The notes beneath the pieces were generated by a model, which saw nothing but the letters and a program-made list of their open reading frames with translations, did not search any database and was not told the origin of the DNA. Shown piece by piece: positions 34,107 through 42,590 of a stretch of DNA of 49,661 nucleotides. Position 1 is the stretch's first letter. Every line of letters begins with the position of its first letter. The stretch comes from Candidatus Dormiibacterota bacterium. GTDB taxonomy: Bacteria > Chloroflexota > Dormibacteria > Aeolococcales > Bog-877. The stretch covers positions 1 through 49,661 of the forward strand of contig DAHVDN010000019.1 in assembly GCA_027313505.1 (NCBI GenBank), written 5' to 3'. The position numbers and the translations under genes are program-made.

Positions 34107-34817
34107 TCAGCCCGTGGAAACCTGTAGCTGCAGATCCTCCAGGGCGGCGGCCTCCGGGCGAAGCCCCAGGGCGTGAGCCACGAAGGGCGCCACGAGCTCT
34201 CCCAGCGCCTCGGTCCCCAGATCACCGCGGGCACCGCACTGCTGCAGGGATGCCGCGGTGCGGCCCTCGATGCCACAGGGAACGATGAGATCGAACGCTT
34301 GGAGGTCGACGGTGCCGTTCAGCGCAAATCCGTGGTAGGTAACCTTGCGTCCGCTGAGCTTCACTCCGATCGCTGCCAGCTTGCCCGGCTTGGCCCAGAC
34401 CCCGGTGTAGGGCGAATCCCGCCAGGCATCGACCCCCAGCAGCTGGCACGAGTCAATCAGAGCGTCTTCCAGCGCTCGAAGGTAGGCGATCGCGTCCATC
34501 CCGGTCTGCTCCAGGTTCACGATGGGGTATCCGACCAGCTGGCCCGGGCCATGATAGGTCACGGACCCCCCGCGGTCCACCTCGAAAAAGTCCGCGCCAG
34601 ACTCCGTTAAGGCGCTCCTTCCCTGCAAGAGATGCTCAGGTTTGCCGCCACGACCCATGGTGTAGACCGGCGGGTGCTCCAAGAGCAGAAGCAGGTCCTC
34701 CTCGATCTCGCCCGAGGCCCGCGCAGCCGCCAGCCTCTTCTGCCAATCCCACGCTTGCTGATATGGAACGGTCCCGCACCAGACCACCCTCAGCGGTGGC
34801 CGCCAGATCCCGGCCAC
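34107..34817 (-). CDS. lipB: octanoyl-[acyl carrier protein]:protein N-octanoyltransferase
   Basis: A 236-residue enzyme that transfers octanoate from ACP to the lipoyl domains of E2 subunits or GcvH. Diagnostic motifs: LLLEHPPVYTMGRGG, RGGSVTYHGPGQLVGYPIV, TGVWAKPGKLAAIGV (catalytic Lys ~146) and FDLIVPCGIEG (acyl-carrying Cys ~181). All expected residues are present. Start is GTG 34817, only 2 bp after the lipA stop, so lipA-lipB are co-transcribed. A branched-chain 2-oxoacid dehydrogenase operon that needs this modification begins ~4 kb upstream. Confidence 0.97.
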   Translation of the reverse strand: MAGIWRPPLRVVWCGTVPYQQAWDWQKRLAAARASGEIEEDLLLLLEHPPVYTMGRGGKPEHLLQGRSALTESGADFFEVDRGGSVTYHGPGQLVGYPIVNLEQTGMDAIAYLRALEDALIDSCQLLGVDAWRDSPYTGVWAKPGKLAAIGVKLSGRKVTYHGFALNGTVDLQAFDLIVPCGIEGRTAASLQQCGARGDLGTEALGELVAPFVAHALGLRPEAAALEDLQLQVSTG

Positions 34818-34819
34818 GC

Positions 34820-35827
34820 TCAGCCGGCTGCGGCAGAGGCAGCTTCCACCTGTTCATGGGCATGGTACGAACTGCGCACCAGAGGCCCGGATTCGACGTG
34901 GGCGAACCCCAGAGAGTCCCCATATTCCTTGGCTTCAAGGAACTCGTCAGGATGCCAGTAGCGCTCACAGCGGATGTGCTTCAAGGATGGCCGCAAATAC
35001 TGCCCGATGGTAACCAGGTTGACGTTCTGCTCCCGGAGGTCCCGGAGCACACCCTTAACCTCGTCCATCGTCTCTCCGAGTCCCACCATGAGTCCCGACT
35101 TGGTCTGGGATCCATGGCCAATCGAATCCGCCTTGCTGAGCACCTCCAAGGACCTTGCGTAGAGGGACTTGGGCCGAACCCGAGGGAAGAGCCGCGGCAC
35201 AGTCTCGATGTTGTGGTTGAACACCTCGGGACGCGCCTCCATCACCGTGCGCAGACTGGACTCCGCCCCCTGGAAGTCGGGGGTGAGCACCTCCACCTGG
35301 CAGCCCGGCACCGAGCGGTGGACCGCCTCGATCGTGGCGGCGAAGATGCCGGCCCCACCATCGGCCAGGTCGTCCCTGTCCACAGAGGTGATCACCGCGT
35401 AGCGAAGCCCCATCGACTTGACGGCGCTGGCGACCCGCGAAGGCTCATCGGTGTCCAGGCCGCGGGGCCGACCGGAGGTGACGGCACAGAAGGCACAGGC
35501 CCTGGTGCAGATCTCGCCCAAGATCATGAAGGTGGCGGTGCCGTAGCTCCAGCACTCGCCGATGTTGGGGCAGCGGGCCTCCTCGCAGACCGTGTGCAGC
35601 CGCTGTCCCCGCATCAGCTGATCGAGCTGGGAGTAGCGCTCGCCCTGCGGCATCCTGACGGTCAACCAGCTGGGACGCCGCGCAACCCCCTCGGGCATGA
35701 GCTGTTGCCACATCGGCCGCCCGTCGCCCAGGGGGCCCTTCCCCGGGATCACCGTGGGGCGTCGGTCCTCCACCACCGGCAACTCGACCCGGGGAACCGG
35801 CTGCCGACCCGGTGAACGTGTCTCCAC
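34820..35827 (-). CDS. lipA: lipoyl synthase (radical SAM)
   Basis: Inserts two sulfur atoms into protein-bound octanoate. The auxiliary cluster motif CEEARCPNIGEC and the radical-SAM motif CTRACAFC (CxxxCxxC) are intact, as are VITSVDRDDLADGG, VEVLTPDFQG, NHNIETVPRL, KSGLMVGLGET and the C-terminal RSSYHA. With the GTG at 35827 it is 335 residues. The ATG at 35713 (MWQQLMPEG) would give 297, closer to the family's usual length; the 38 extra residues (RVELPVVEDRRPTVIPGKG) show no known domain. The open frame continues to 36349 only as an overlap with the neighbouring gene. It is followed within 2 bp by lipB. Confidence 0.95.
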   Translation of the reverse strand: METRSPGRQPVPRVELPVVEDRRPTVIPGKGPLGDGRPMWQQLMPEGVARRPSWLTVRMPQGERYSQLDQLMRGQRLHTVCEEARCPNIGECWSYGTATFMILGEICTRACAFCAVTSGRPRGLDTDEPSRVASAVKSMGLRYAVITSVDRDDLADGGAGIFAATIEAVHRSVPGCQVEVLTPDFQGAESSLRTVMEARPEVFNHNIETVPRLFPRVRPKSLYARSLEVLSKADSIGHGSQTKSGLMVGLGETMDEVKGVLRDLREQNVNLVTIGQYLRPSLKHIRCERYWHPDEFLEAKEYGDSLGFAHVESGPLVRSSYHAHEQVEAASAAAG

Positions 35828-36018
35828 CCACCCATCGTACCCGGTCCTACGAACCTCGGCGTCGAGTGGCTGATTGGGGGCGGACCCCACAGCTACGGCG
35901 ACGCCACGGAGTGGGTCGGGCCATCCTCGGTCAGCAACTCTGGTGCGGCCAGATGGCCGGCTCCACGGTCCAGGGTCTACTTCCAGCCCCAGCCTCCGTC
36001 TGATTTGCGGTCCTTCAC

Positions 36019-37380
36019 CTAACCCCTCGTAAATAGGGTCATAACCTGGGCACCGTTCGGCACCTGCTTCTGAGCGGCCGAATGCCCGAGCACGACGGCG
36101 ATCAACAGTAGGGTGACGTTGCGCGCCAAGATCAGCGCTATTCCCACTGGCTGCAGGTGAATCAAGGAGTCGAATAGGTAGGGGTATTCGATTTGGGTCA
36201 GCAGCGCTGCTGTGAGCCCTAGGGCCAGCAGCCAGCTGGCGCGCTGGCGGGGCAGCTCGAGGTAAGCGGCAACCACCAGCAGCGGGAAAAGCTCGAGCAG
36301 ATACTGAGGCGAAAGCACCGGGGTCGAACAAAGTCCGACCGCGACGCAAAAGGCGATCGAGGTGGCTGGCCTCTGCCTTCTAACTGCGAACCAGAGGGCG
36401 CCGACGGCGACGACCGAGGCCCCCAATAAAGAGACTGCCAGCGCCACCAGACCCACGTCGCTGCCTGCAAACTGCTCCGAGCGTAGGTGCCCCTGGTAGG
36501 CGTGTATCGGCGAAAGGTGCGACAGAAGAATCGCGATACTGGCGGGGAGGCTCTCGATCTCCACGCCGCGACGGACGCTGGCCAGCATCGAGGTTACCTC
36601 ACCTCCCCTGGACCAAACGGCGAACAGGGCGAAAATCAGAAGCGCGGGAACGAGCCCCCAACCAACCTTCCTGATCCTTCGCTGAAGGCTCACCGATCGG
36701 TCCTGGTCCGGGAACAGGCAGAAGAGGACAATCGGCACCGCGGCCAATAAGGCGGTCTCCTTGACCAGCACCGCCAACCCCACCATCGCCACCGCCAGGG
36801 CCTGACGCCCGCGAATGAGGGATAGGGCTGAGCCTGCCACGAGAAGCCCCAGCACGGCGTCAACCCGAGTGATGAGCAGCGGTCCCAGGCAGAACATCAG
36901 GACCAGCACGGCCAGGCCCAAAGGCTGGCGTTCGCCCTGGCGCCAGGTGGCTCGGGCAAGGAGATAGGTGCCTGCGAGAGCCAAAGCCAGCATCTCCATC
37001 GAAAACGCGCTGAGGTACCGCGAGCCGGCCAGCAGAGGAGGTACGGTGAGGAGGAGGGTGAGAGGCGGGTACAGGTACGTCACCCCGTGGTAAGGGGCGG
37101 TCATGAACCCCGGGGCATACGGAACATGGCCCGCCGTCAGCCCCAGTGCCCCATGCTGAAAATAGAGGACGTCGGGCAGGGTGCTCACGACCTGGTCGAA
37201 CGGCGATAGCCACCCGAGCTCAATCGGGACCAGCGGCACCAGCGTCAAGATGAGAAGCGGCAGCCAAAGAATCCGCAGCAGCAACGGAATCCAAGAAGGC
37301 TTGGGCGGTACAACCATAGGCCGTATGGGGCCGGACTGGTCTTGCGAGGGTCGCTGCCGACTACCGTCGTCGCTCTTCAC
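36019..37380 (-). CDS. multi-pass membrane glycosyltransferase-like protein, paralogue of the 32129-33457 gene
   Basis: A 453-residue membrane protein with the same motif order as the gene at 32129-33457: PDVLYFQHGALGLTAGHVPY, YLYPPLTLLLTVPPLLAGS, RVDAVLGLLVAGSALSL, VLVKETALLAAVPIVLFCLF, SRGGEVTSML, LSPQYLLELFPLLVV. About eleven hydrophobic helices and a Lys/Gln/Ser-rich cytoplasmic N-terminus are visible. The acidic residue of the first exterior loop region is retained. Likely a GT-C fold, polyprenyl-phosphate-sugar-dependent glycosyltransferase, by analogy only. The two copies flank lipA-lipB on the same strand, pointing to a duplication. Start is the ATG at 37380. Confidence 0.75.
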   Translation of the reverse strand: MKSDDGSRQRPSQDQSGPIRPMVVPPKPSWIPLLLRILWLPLLILTLVPLVPIELGWLSPFDQVVSTLPDVLYFQHGALGLTAGHVPYAPGFMTAPYHGVTYLYPPLTLLLTVPPLLAGSRYLSAFSMEMLALALAGTYLLARATWRQGERQPLGLAVLVLMFCLGPLLITRVDAVLGLLVAGSALSLIRGRQALAVAMVGLAVLVKETALLAAVPIVLFCLFPDQDRSVSLQRRIRKVGWGLVPALLIFALFAVWSRGGEVTSMLASVRRGVEIESLPASIAILLSHLSPIHAYQGHLRSEQFAGSDVGLVALAVSLLGASVVAVGALWFAVRRQRPATSIAFCVAVGLCSTPVLSPQYLLELFPLLVVAAYLELPRQRASWLLALGLTAALLTQIEYPYLFDSLIHLQPVGIALILARNVTLLLIAVVLGHSAAQKQVPNGAQVMTLFTRG

Positions 37381-37643
37381 GGGCAGGATGGTACCCGGAT
37401 GCCCTGCAGCACCAGTTTAGGATCCAGGTAGTGAGGTCAATTCCGGAGGCCCTGTCCAGCCGGGGGCGACCGATGACATGGGTGATATTCGCCGGGCCGG
37501 AGAAGTCCAACCAGTGGCCTGGAAAGTTCAGGACGAGCGCCCCGATGCGAGCGCGATCAAGAGGCTGGCGAAGCATTGAGACACGTCTCGCTGTAATCGC
37601 CAAAAGCCGGACGTGCACCGACTTGACCTTCGAGCCAGCGGGC

Positions 37644-39065
37644 TCATTGGGGTCCGCGGCCAAGGAGTGGCGTCGACAGCCCCCCGGCAGTTGTGCCGGG
37701 GCGGGGTGCAGACGCTCGCAAAAAGCTGGATACCCAAAAGCCGCCCACCAAGACAGCGAGACCTAGTACGGCAGGCGTGAAGCTAGCTGTCGGCGGCAAC
37801 ACCTGGATCAAAAGCGCCTGCACACCGTTGGCGACCTCCAAACCCCCCAGGAGCACCCACAGCGCAGGACGCCGGAGCGCGCTGGGGTCAGCCGCCAGTC
37901 CCCAGATCACGAAGGGCAGTACCAGGACCAAATCCTCGGTATGCAGGTATGGAACACAAGCTAGCCATACGACTAGGGGGTACCCGGCCAGCGCAGCCCA
38001 CCGCGTGGTCGGGGACCAGAAGGCCGAGTCCGCAGTTTTCAGGACGCGGTGCACCCAAACGGCGATCAGGCTGATCCCCGCGATAAATATCGCGTCGGCA
38101 AAAGGGGAGTGGATGCCACCCGGGTCAGAGTTGAATAGGGGCACCCAGCGCATCAGGCCGGAGATGCTTGCCCAATCCGGCTGAAAGCGGCTAATCGACA
38201 TGAGGGACTGTAGGTAGCCGTCCCAGGCCCGGTGATTGAGAAGCACCGGGCCCGTTCGGAGAAGCAGTCCCATCCCTGCGGAACCGCCCAGAAAGCGCCG
38301 CAGCTCTACCCGCCTGCCATAAGTCAGTAGTAGATATCCGATTGGCAGCCAGAGCAGATCCTGGGGTTTGGCGGACGCCGCCACAACCGCAACGGCACCG
38401 ACCCAGAACCAATGATTGGACCTGAATGCGGCGAAGGATATGGTAACTAGCCCAAGCAGAATGGCATCCGTCTGACCCAGCCGTAAGCCAGACGCGACCG
38501 GATATGAGACCAGGGTCGCAAGTGTCAGCCAGCGTCGATTGATCGGCGGTTTCAGCCATGCCCACCAGCGGCCAATACTCCAAACCAGCGAGACCACGCT
38601 GATCGCGGTCCAGACGATCAATCCCGCCCAATAACTGACCCTGCCGAACGGAGCTAGGGCGACTGCGACCCAGGGTGCGTAGGCGAAGCCCCCGCCGGGG
38701 TGGGTGGCATCCCCAAGTGGGGACAGCTGCAACATCGACCGCACCAGCGCGGCATGATCGTAGGCGACCCTTCCGCCGGCAACTACGCGTCCCGCAGAAG
38801 CCAGGACCCAGTAGTCGATAGCGACGAACCCGGCCCGACTGGAGACAGTCAGCAGCATCCTGCCCACAACCTCCGCCTCCAGCAAGCCTACGAGGACGAC
38901 GACCAAGACCACTAACCGGCCGGAGGTGGTGGGTGATAGAAAGGCCACCCCTACCTCCTTGGCGACGACTTGAGTCCGTCGCCACACCCCGCCCGCCGCA
39001 ACCCTGGGCCACATCGCGCACAACATACGACCGCAACCAGGCAAACCGGTCGGCCTAGTAGGCAC
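37644..39065 (-). CDS. GT87 (DUF2029) family membrane mannosyltransferase-like protein
   Basis: A membrane protein of up to 473 residues with about ten to eleven hydrophobic helices. The first exterior loop contains IDYWVLASAGRVVAGGRVAYDH, matching the DUF2029/PimE-type loop with the catalytic Asp. It continues with GGGFAYAPWVAVALAPFG (the YxPxxxxxxxPF motif of the family) and GQTDAILLGLVTISF, and a later PDWASISGLMRW loop. Such enzymes add mannose or arabinose to lipid-linked glycans from polyprenyl phosphates at the outer face of the membrane. The start is uncertain: GTG 39065, or ATG 39026 or 39014; the hydrophobic part begins ~50 residues in. It is transcribed towards lipA but separated from it by another glycosyltransferase gene. 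Confidence 0.8.
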   Translation of the reverse strand: MPTRPTGLPGCGRMLCAMWPRVAAGGVWRRTQVVAKEVGVAFLSPTTSGRLVVLVVVLVGLLEAEVVGRMLLTVSSRAGFVAIDYWVLASAGRVVAGGRVAYDHAALVRSMLQLSPLGDATHPGGGFAYAPWVAVALAPFGRVSYWAGLIVWTAISVVSLVWSIGRWWAWLKPPINRRWLTLATLVSYPVASGLRLGQTDAILLGLVTISFAAFRSNHWFWVGAVAVVAASAKPQDLLWLPIGYLLLTYGRRVELRRFLGGSAGMGLLLRTGPVLLNHRAWDGYLQSLMSISRFQPDWASISGLMRWVPLFNSDPGGIHSPFADAIFIAGISLIAVWVHRVLKTADSAFWSPTTRWAALAGYPLVVWLACVPYLHTEDLVLVLPFVIWGLAADPSALRRPALWVLLGGLEVANGVQALLIQVLPPTASFTPAVLGLAVLVGGFWVSSFLRASAPRPGTTAGGLSTPLLGRGPQ

Positions 39066-39175
39066 CGACCGAAAGGTCTCGGCAGAATCCAGACTGCTCC
39101 GGTACTCCTGGAAGTTAACGGCTGCCGGGAGAACAGAAAGAAGGGAAGAGCGCTACCCGCCGAGTTTCCAGGCTC

Positions 39176-40462
39176 TCAGTAAACCGGAGTGTCCGCGCTC
39201 ACCGCCTGAAGGCAGCTCTTGACCGTCCCAAGCAACTTGGCTGCTGCTGCACCGTCATTGATGCGATGGTCGAAGCTGAGACACAGGTTCATGATCGGCC
39301 GGATGGCGATCGCGTCGCCGATCACGACAGGGCGGCTCACCACCGCGTCCATGACCAAGATCGCCGCCTGGGGCTGATTGATGATGGCCTGCGACATCAC
39401 AGTGCCCAGCGCCCCGGCGTTGTTGAGGGTGAAGGTCCCGCCCTCCACATCCTCGAGGCGCGACTTGCCAGCTCTCGCGCGGCCGATCAGCTCCGCCGCG
39501 ACCTGGGCCAGTCCAGCGATGCTGAAACGGTCCGCCTGCTTCACGACCGGGACGATCAGCCCGTCGGGCACGCTCACGGCCAGCCCCAGGTTCACCGCTC
39601 GCTGGATCACCACCGCGTCGCCGTCGAAGACGGCGTTCATGGAAGGCACGGCCCTCAGCGCCAGACAGGTCGCCTGCATCGCATAGGGCAGGAAGCTCAG
39701 GTCCACACCCGTCGTCTGCCGGAATCGCTCGCGATGGGCGGCACGAGCGGCGGCGACGCCACTCATGTCGACTTCCATCATGGTCCAGGCGTGCGGGGAA
39801 GTCTGTGTACTGCGGACCATGTGCTCCGCGATGGCACGGCGCATCGGGCTGAGGACCACCCTCTGGCCCGGTGAAAGTGGGGCTGGCACCGGGGCCGTGG
39901 GGCCAGCCGGCGTAGTCGAGCTCGCTTGCCCCGGGTTGACTGCTGTTCCCTCAAGGAACAGCAGCACATCCCGCTTGGTGATCCTGCCCTGGAAGCCAGA
40001 GCCGATGACCCTTGACAGGTCGACGCCGTGCTCAAAGGCCAGCGCCCGGACCGCGGGGCTGATGAATCCCTCGGTTTGAGGAGATGCCACAGGCTGAGCT
40101 ACAGCGGTCGGCGACACTGGGGCCTCGTCCGGCGGCTCCGACCGGGTCACGGCCGGGGAGACCACCGGCAGCGGCGGCTCCTCCTCGGTCGACTTCAGCG
40201 TTTCGGTCTCCGCAGCCTCTTCCACCGCCCCATCCAGCGTGCAGATGGGTGCTCCGACGGTGAGAAGCTGCCCCTCCTCTGCCAGGAGCTCCCCAATCGT
40301 GCCGTCGGCCGGGGAAGGCACCTCAGCGGTCACCTTGTCGGTGATCACCTCCACTAAGGAGTCGTACTTGCTCACCTGCTGCCCGGGCCGAACCAACCAG
40401 GAGCCGATTGTCCCCTCCGTGACCGACTCCCCAAGTTGGGGCATCTTGACCGTGATCGCCAT
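39176..40462 (-). CDS. 2-oxoacid dehydrogenase E2 (dihydrolipoyllysine acyltransferase), branched-chain type
   Basis: A 428-residue E2. Residues 1-78 form a lipoyl domain (MPQLGESVTEGTIGSWLV, with lipoyl Lys 43 in EVITDKVT). A Pro/Glu-rich linker leads to the peripheral-subunit-binding domain (FISPAVRALAFEHGVDLSRV, TKRDVLLFL). The catalytic acyltransferase domain ends with the active-site SFDHRINDG. The start is ATG 40462, preceded by AAGGGGA; a longer frame inside E1beta is spurious. It transfers the acyl group from E1-lipoyl to CoA. It is the last gene of the E1alpha-E1beta-E2 operon. No E3 dihydrolipoamide dehydrogenase is in this window. lipA/lipB nearby make its cofactor. Confidence 0.95.
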   Translation of the reverse strand: MAITVKMPQLGESVTEGTIGSWLVRPGQQVSKYDSLVEVITDKVTAEVPSPADGTIGELLAEEGQLLTVGAPICTLDGAVEEAAETETLKSTEEEPPLPVVSPAVTRSEPPDEAPVSPTAVAQPVASPQTEGFISPAVRALAFEHGVDLSRVIGSGFQGRITKRDVLLFLEGTAVNPGQASSTTPAGPTAPVPAPLSPGQRVVLSPMRRAIAEHMVRSTQTSPHAWTMMEVDMSGVAAARAAHRERFRQTTGVDLSFLPYAMQATCLALRAVPSMNAVFDGDAVVIQRAVNLGLAVSVPDGLIVPVVKQADRFSIAGLAQVAAELIGRARAGKSRLEDVEGGTFTLNNAGALGTVMSQAIINQPQAAILVMDAVVSRPVVIGDAIAIRPIMNLCLSFDHRINDGAAAAKLLGTVKSCLQAVSADTPVY

Positions 40463-40490
40463 GGGTGTGTTTCCCCTTACGATGAATCTG

Positions 40491-41480
40491 TCAGTAGGCC
40501 GCCAGCTCGCGGAGCTTAGCCTCGATCTTGTCCGGCCCCAGGCAGTAGACCTCGGCCAGCGACTCCGCGAACGGAATGGCAGGAATCTCGGGCCCGCCAA
40601 GGCGCATCACCGGGGCGTCCAGCTGCTGGAAGCACTCCTCTGCAACGATCGCTGCAACCTCGGCACCCACTCCGAGGGCCAGGTTGGCCTCATGGGCCAC
40701 CAGCACCTTGCCGGTCTTCCGGGCGCTCGAAACTATAAGGTCGCGATCCAGCGGACGCACGCTGCGCAGGTCTATGACCTCTACCTGAATGCCCTGGGAC
40801 GCCAGCCGCTCCGCGGCCGTGGCCGCCTCGTGAACGGTAGCGCCGTAGGTGATGCAGCTGAGGTCCCGGCCTTCGCGAACGACTCTTCCCTTTCCGATCG
40901 GCACCACGTACTCCCCTTCCGGCACCTCTTCCCGTAGCGACCGATAGAGCGCCTTGTGCTCGAAGAAGCAGACCGGATCCGGGTCCCGGATGGCCGCCAG
41001 GAGGAGACCCTTGGCATCGCGAGGAGTGGAGGGCATCACCACCTTCAGCCCCGGCACGTGAGCGAAGAGCGCCTCCAGGCTCTGGGAGTGATAGAGAGCC
41101 CCATGAACATGAACCCCTCCCCCACAGGGAGCCCGGATCACCATCGGGCAGTTCCAGTCGTTGTTGGAGCGGTAGCGGATCTTGGCGGCTTCACTGATGA
41201 TCTGGTCCATCGCCGGGGGGATGAAGTCCAGGAACTGGATCTCGGCCACCGGTCGGAGGCCTGCCAGCGCACAGCCGATGGCCACTCCGACAATGGCCGC
41301 CTCGGCCAGAGGGCTGTCGATAACTCGCTCCTCGCCGAACTCCTGAAAGAGCCCGGCGGTCGCCCCGAAAACACCACCTTTGGCGCCGACATCCTCGCCC
41401 ATGAGCAGGACTCGGTCGTCCCGGCGCATCTCCTCTTCCATGGCACTTCGAATGGCCTCGACGTAGGTCACCTCAGCCAC
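40491..41480 (-). CDS. 2-oxoacid dehydrogenase E1 beta subunit
   Basis: A 329-residue subunit of the heterotetrameric E1. It shows the conserved opening TYVEAIRSAMEEEMRRDD, the ThDP-binding face LLMGEDVGAKGGVFG, the FLDFIPPAMDQI motif, and CPMVIRAPCGGGVHVHGALYHSQSLEAL, which carries the His that takes part in catalysis. The C-terminal half (VEVIDLRSVRPLDRDLIVSS) is the transketolase-C domain. Start is GTG 41480, 3 bp after the E1alpha stop. It forms the active site together with E1alpha and decarboxylates the branched-chain 2-oxoacid. Sequence cannot alone exclude pyruvate as substrate. Confidence 0.95.
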   Translation of the reverse strand: MAEVTYVEAIRSAMEEEMRRDDRVLLMGEDVGAKGGVFGATAGLFQEFGEERVIDSPLAEAAIVGVAIGCALAGLRPVAEIQFLDFIPPAMDQIISEAAKIRYRSNNDWNCPMVIRAPCGGGVHVHGALYHSQSLEALFAHVPGLKVVMPSTPRDAKGLLLAAIRDPDPVCFFEHKALYRSLREEVPEGEYVVPIGKGRVVREGRDLSCITYGATVHEAATAAERLASQGIQVEVIDLRSVRPLDRDLIVSSARKTGKVLVAHEANLALGVGAEVAAIVAEECFQQLDAPVMRLGGPEIPAIPFAESLAEVYCLGPDKIEAKLRELAAY

Positions 41481-41483
41481 GCT

Positions 41484-42488
41484 TCAGCCCTCGCCATAGA
41501 CGTGGAGCAGCGCGGTGGCGGAGTCGGGAACAGGGGCCTTGTCGGCCTCCGCTTGGGCCGCCTCGATGAGCCGCTGGCATTCCAGGCGGATCTCGTCGGC
41601 GTCACCGTCTGCCAACACAGCTGAAGCTTCCAGCTGGATTCTGAACCGCTCCACCGGGTCGTGGCGCCGCATTTCGGCCAGATCGTCTGCTGTGCGGTAG
41701 CGCCGCTGATCGTCATCGCTGCTGTGCGACTGCAGCCTGACGCACACCGCCTCTAAAAGGGTTGGGCCCTCGCCGCGCCGGGCCCGGGCGACCGCTTGGG
41801 TCGCTGCCTCATGCACCGCCATCACATCGCCGCCGTCCACCACCACCCCGGGCATCCCGTAGCCGATGGCTCGATCGGCCACGTGTGGAACCGCCATCTG
41901 GCGGGACTGAGGAACGCTGATCGCGAAGGAGTTGTTCTCGACCAGGAAGATCACCGGGAGGTGGTAGATCGCGGCCCAGTTCAGCCCCTCGTGCCAGTCC
42001 CCCTCGCTGGTGCCCCCCTCCCCTACGGAGACCACCACCACCTTGTCCTCGTGGCGATACCTGAAGGCCTGGGCTACCCCGACCGCATGAAGGATCTGGG
42101 TGGCGACCGGGCTCCCGGTGGTGACGATGTTGTGCGCTCTGGAGCCGTAGTGGCCAGGCATCTGCCGGGCCCCGCTGTTGGGGTCTGCGGCCCGCCCCAA
42201 GGCCGCCATCAGGTGGTCCCTGGGCTCCATCCCCATGACTAGGACCAAGGTAAGGTCGCGGTAGTAGGGCACCAGCCAGTCGTGGCCACGACGAAGCGCG
42301 TATCCCACCCCGACCTGGGCCGCCTCATGGCCCTGCCCTGAAATCGCGAACGGAGCGCGTCCCTGGCGGTTGAGCACCAGGATCCGCTCATCCAGAAGCC
42401 TTCCCAGGACCATGTCACGGTACATCGACCGGAGCCGATCCTGACTCATCTGGTCCGCCTCGGCAGGGGCCGACTCGGTCAGTGCCAT
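41484..42488 (-). CDS. 2-oxoacid dehydrogenase E1 alpha subunit (branched-chain type)
   Basis: A 334-residue subunit starting at ATG 42488 after a strong AAGGAGG ribosome site; a longer frame to 42557 is spurious. ThDP/Mg binding is seen in VVVSVGEGGTSEGDWHEGLNWA...VENN. The loop RLQSHSSDDDQRRYR matches branched-chain E1alpha (HSTSDD type) rather than pyruvate E1alpha, which favours the branched-chain assignment. QMPGHYGSRAHNIVTTGSPV is the conserved substrate region. It heads the E1alpha-E1beta-E2 operon and would feed branched-chain amino acid catabolism or supply branched primers for fatty acids. Confidence 0.94.
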   Translation of the reverse strand: MALTESAPAEADQMSQDRLRSMYRDMVLGRLLDERILVLNRQGRAPFAISGQGHEAAQVGVGYALRRGHDWLVPYYRDLTLVLVMGMEPRDHLMAALGRAADPNSGARQMPGHYGSRAHNIVTTGSPVATQILHAVGVAQAFRYRHEDKVVVVSVGEGGTSEGDWHEGLNWAAIYHLPVIFLVENNSFAISVPQSRQMAVPHVADRAIGYGMPGVVVDGGDVMAVHEAATQAVARARRGEGPTLLEAVCVRLQSHSSDDDQRRYRTADDLAEMRRHDPVERFRIQLEASAVLADGDADEIRLECQRLIEAAQAEADKAPVPDSATALLHVYGEG

Positions 42489-42590
42489 GCTCTGTCCGCC
42501 TCCTTGAAGTTCAGAACCCCTGCGCCATCCTAACGCCGTGGACAGCCTTCCTGGCATGCCGCCCCTCCCCTCTGCTGCCGCCGCCCTACC

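Noticed and set aside
35828..36349. Upstream extension of the lipA frame
   Set aside because: Overlaps the neighbouring glycosyltransferase gene, is Arg/Pro-rich and has no family similarity; lipA starts at or after 35827.
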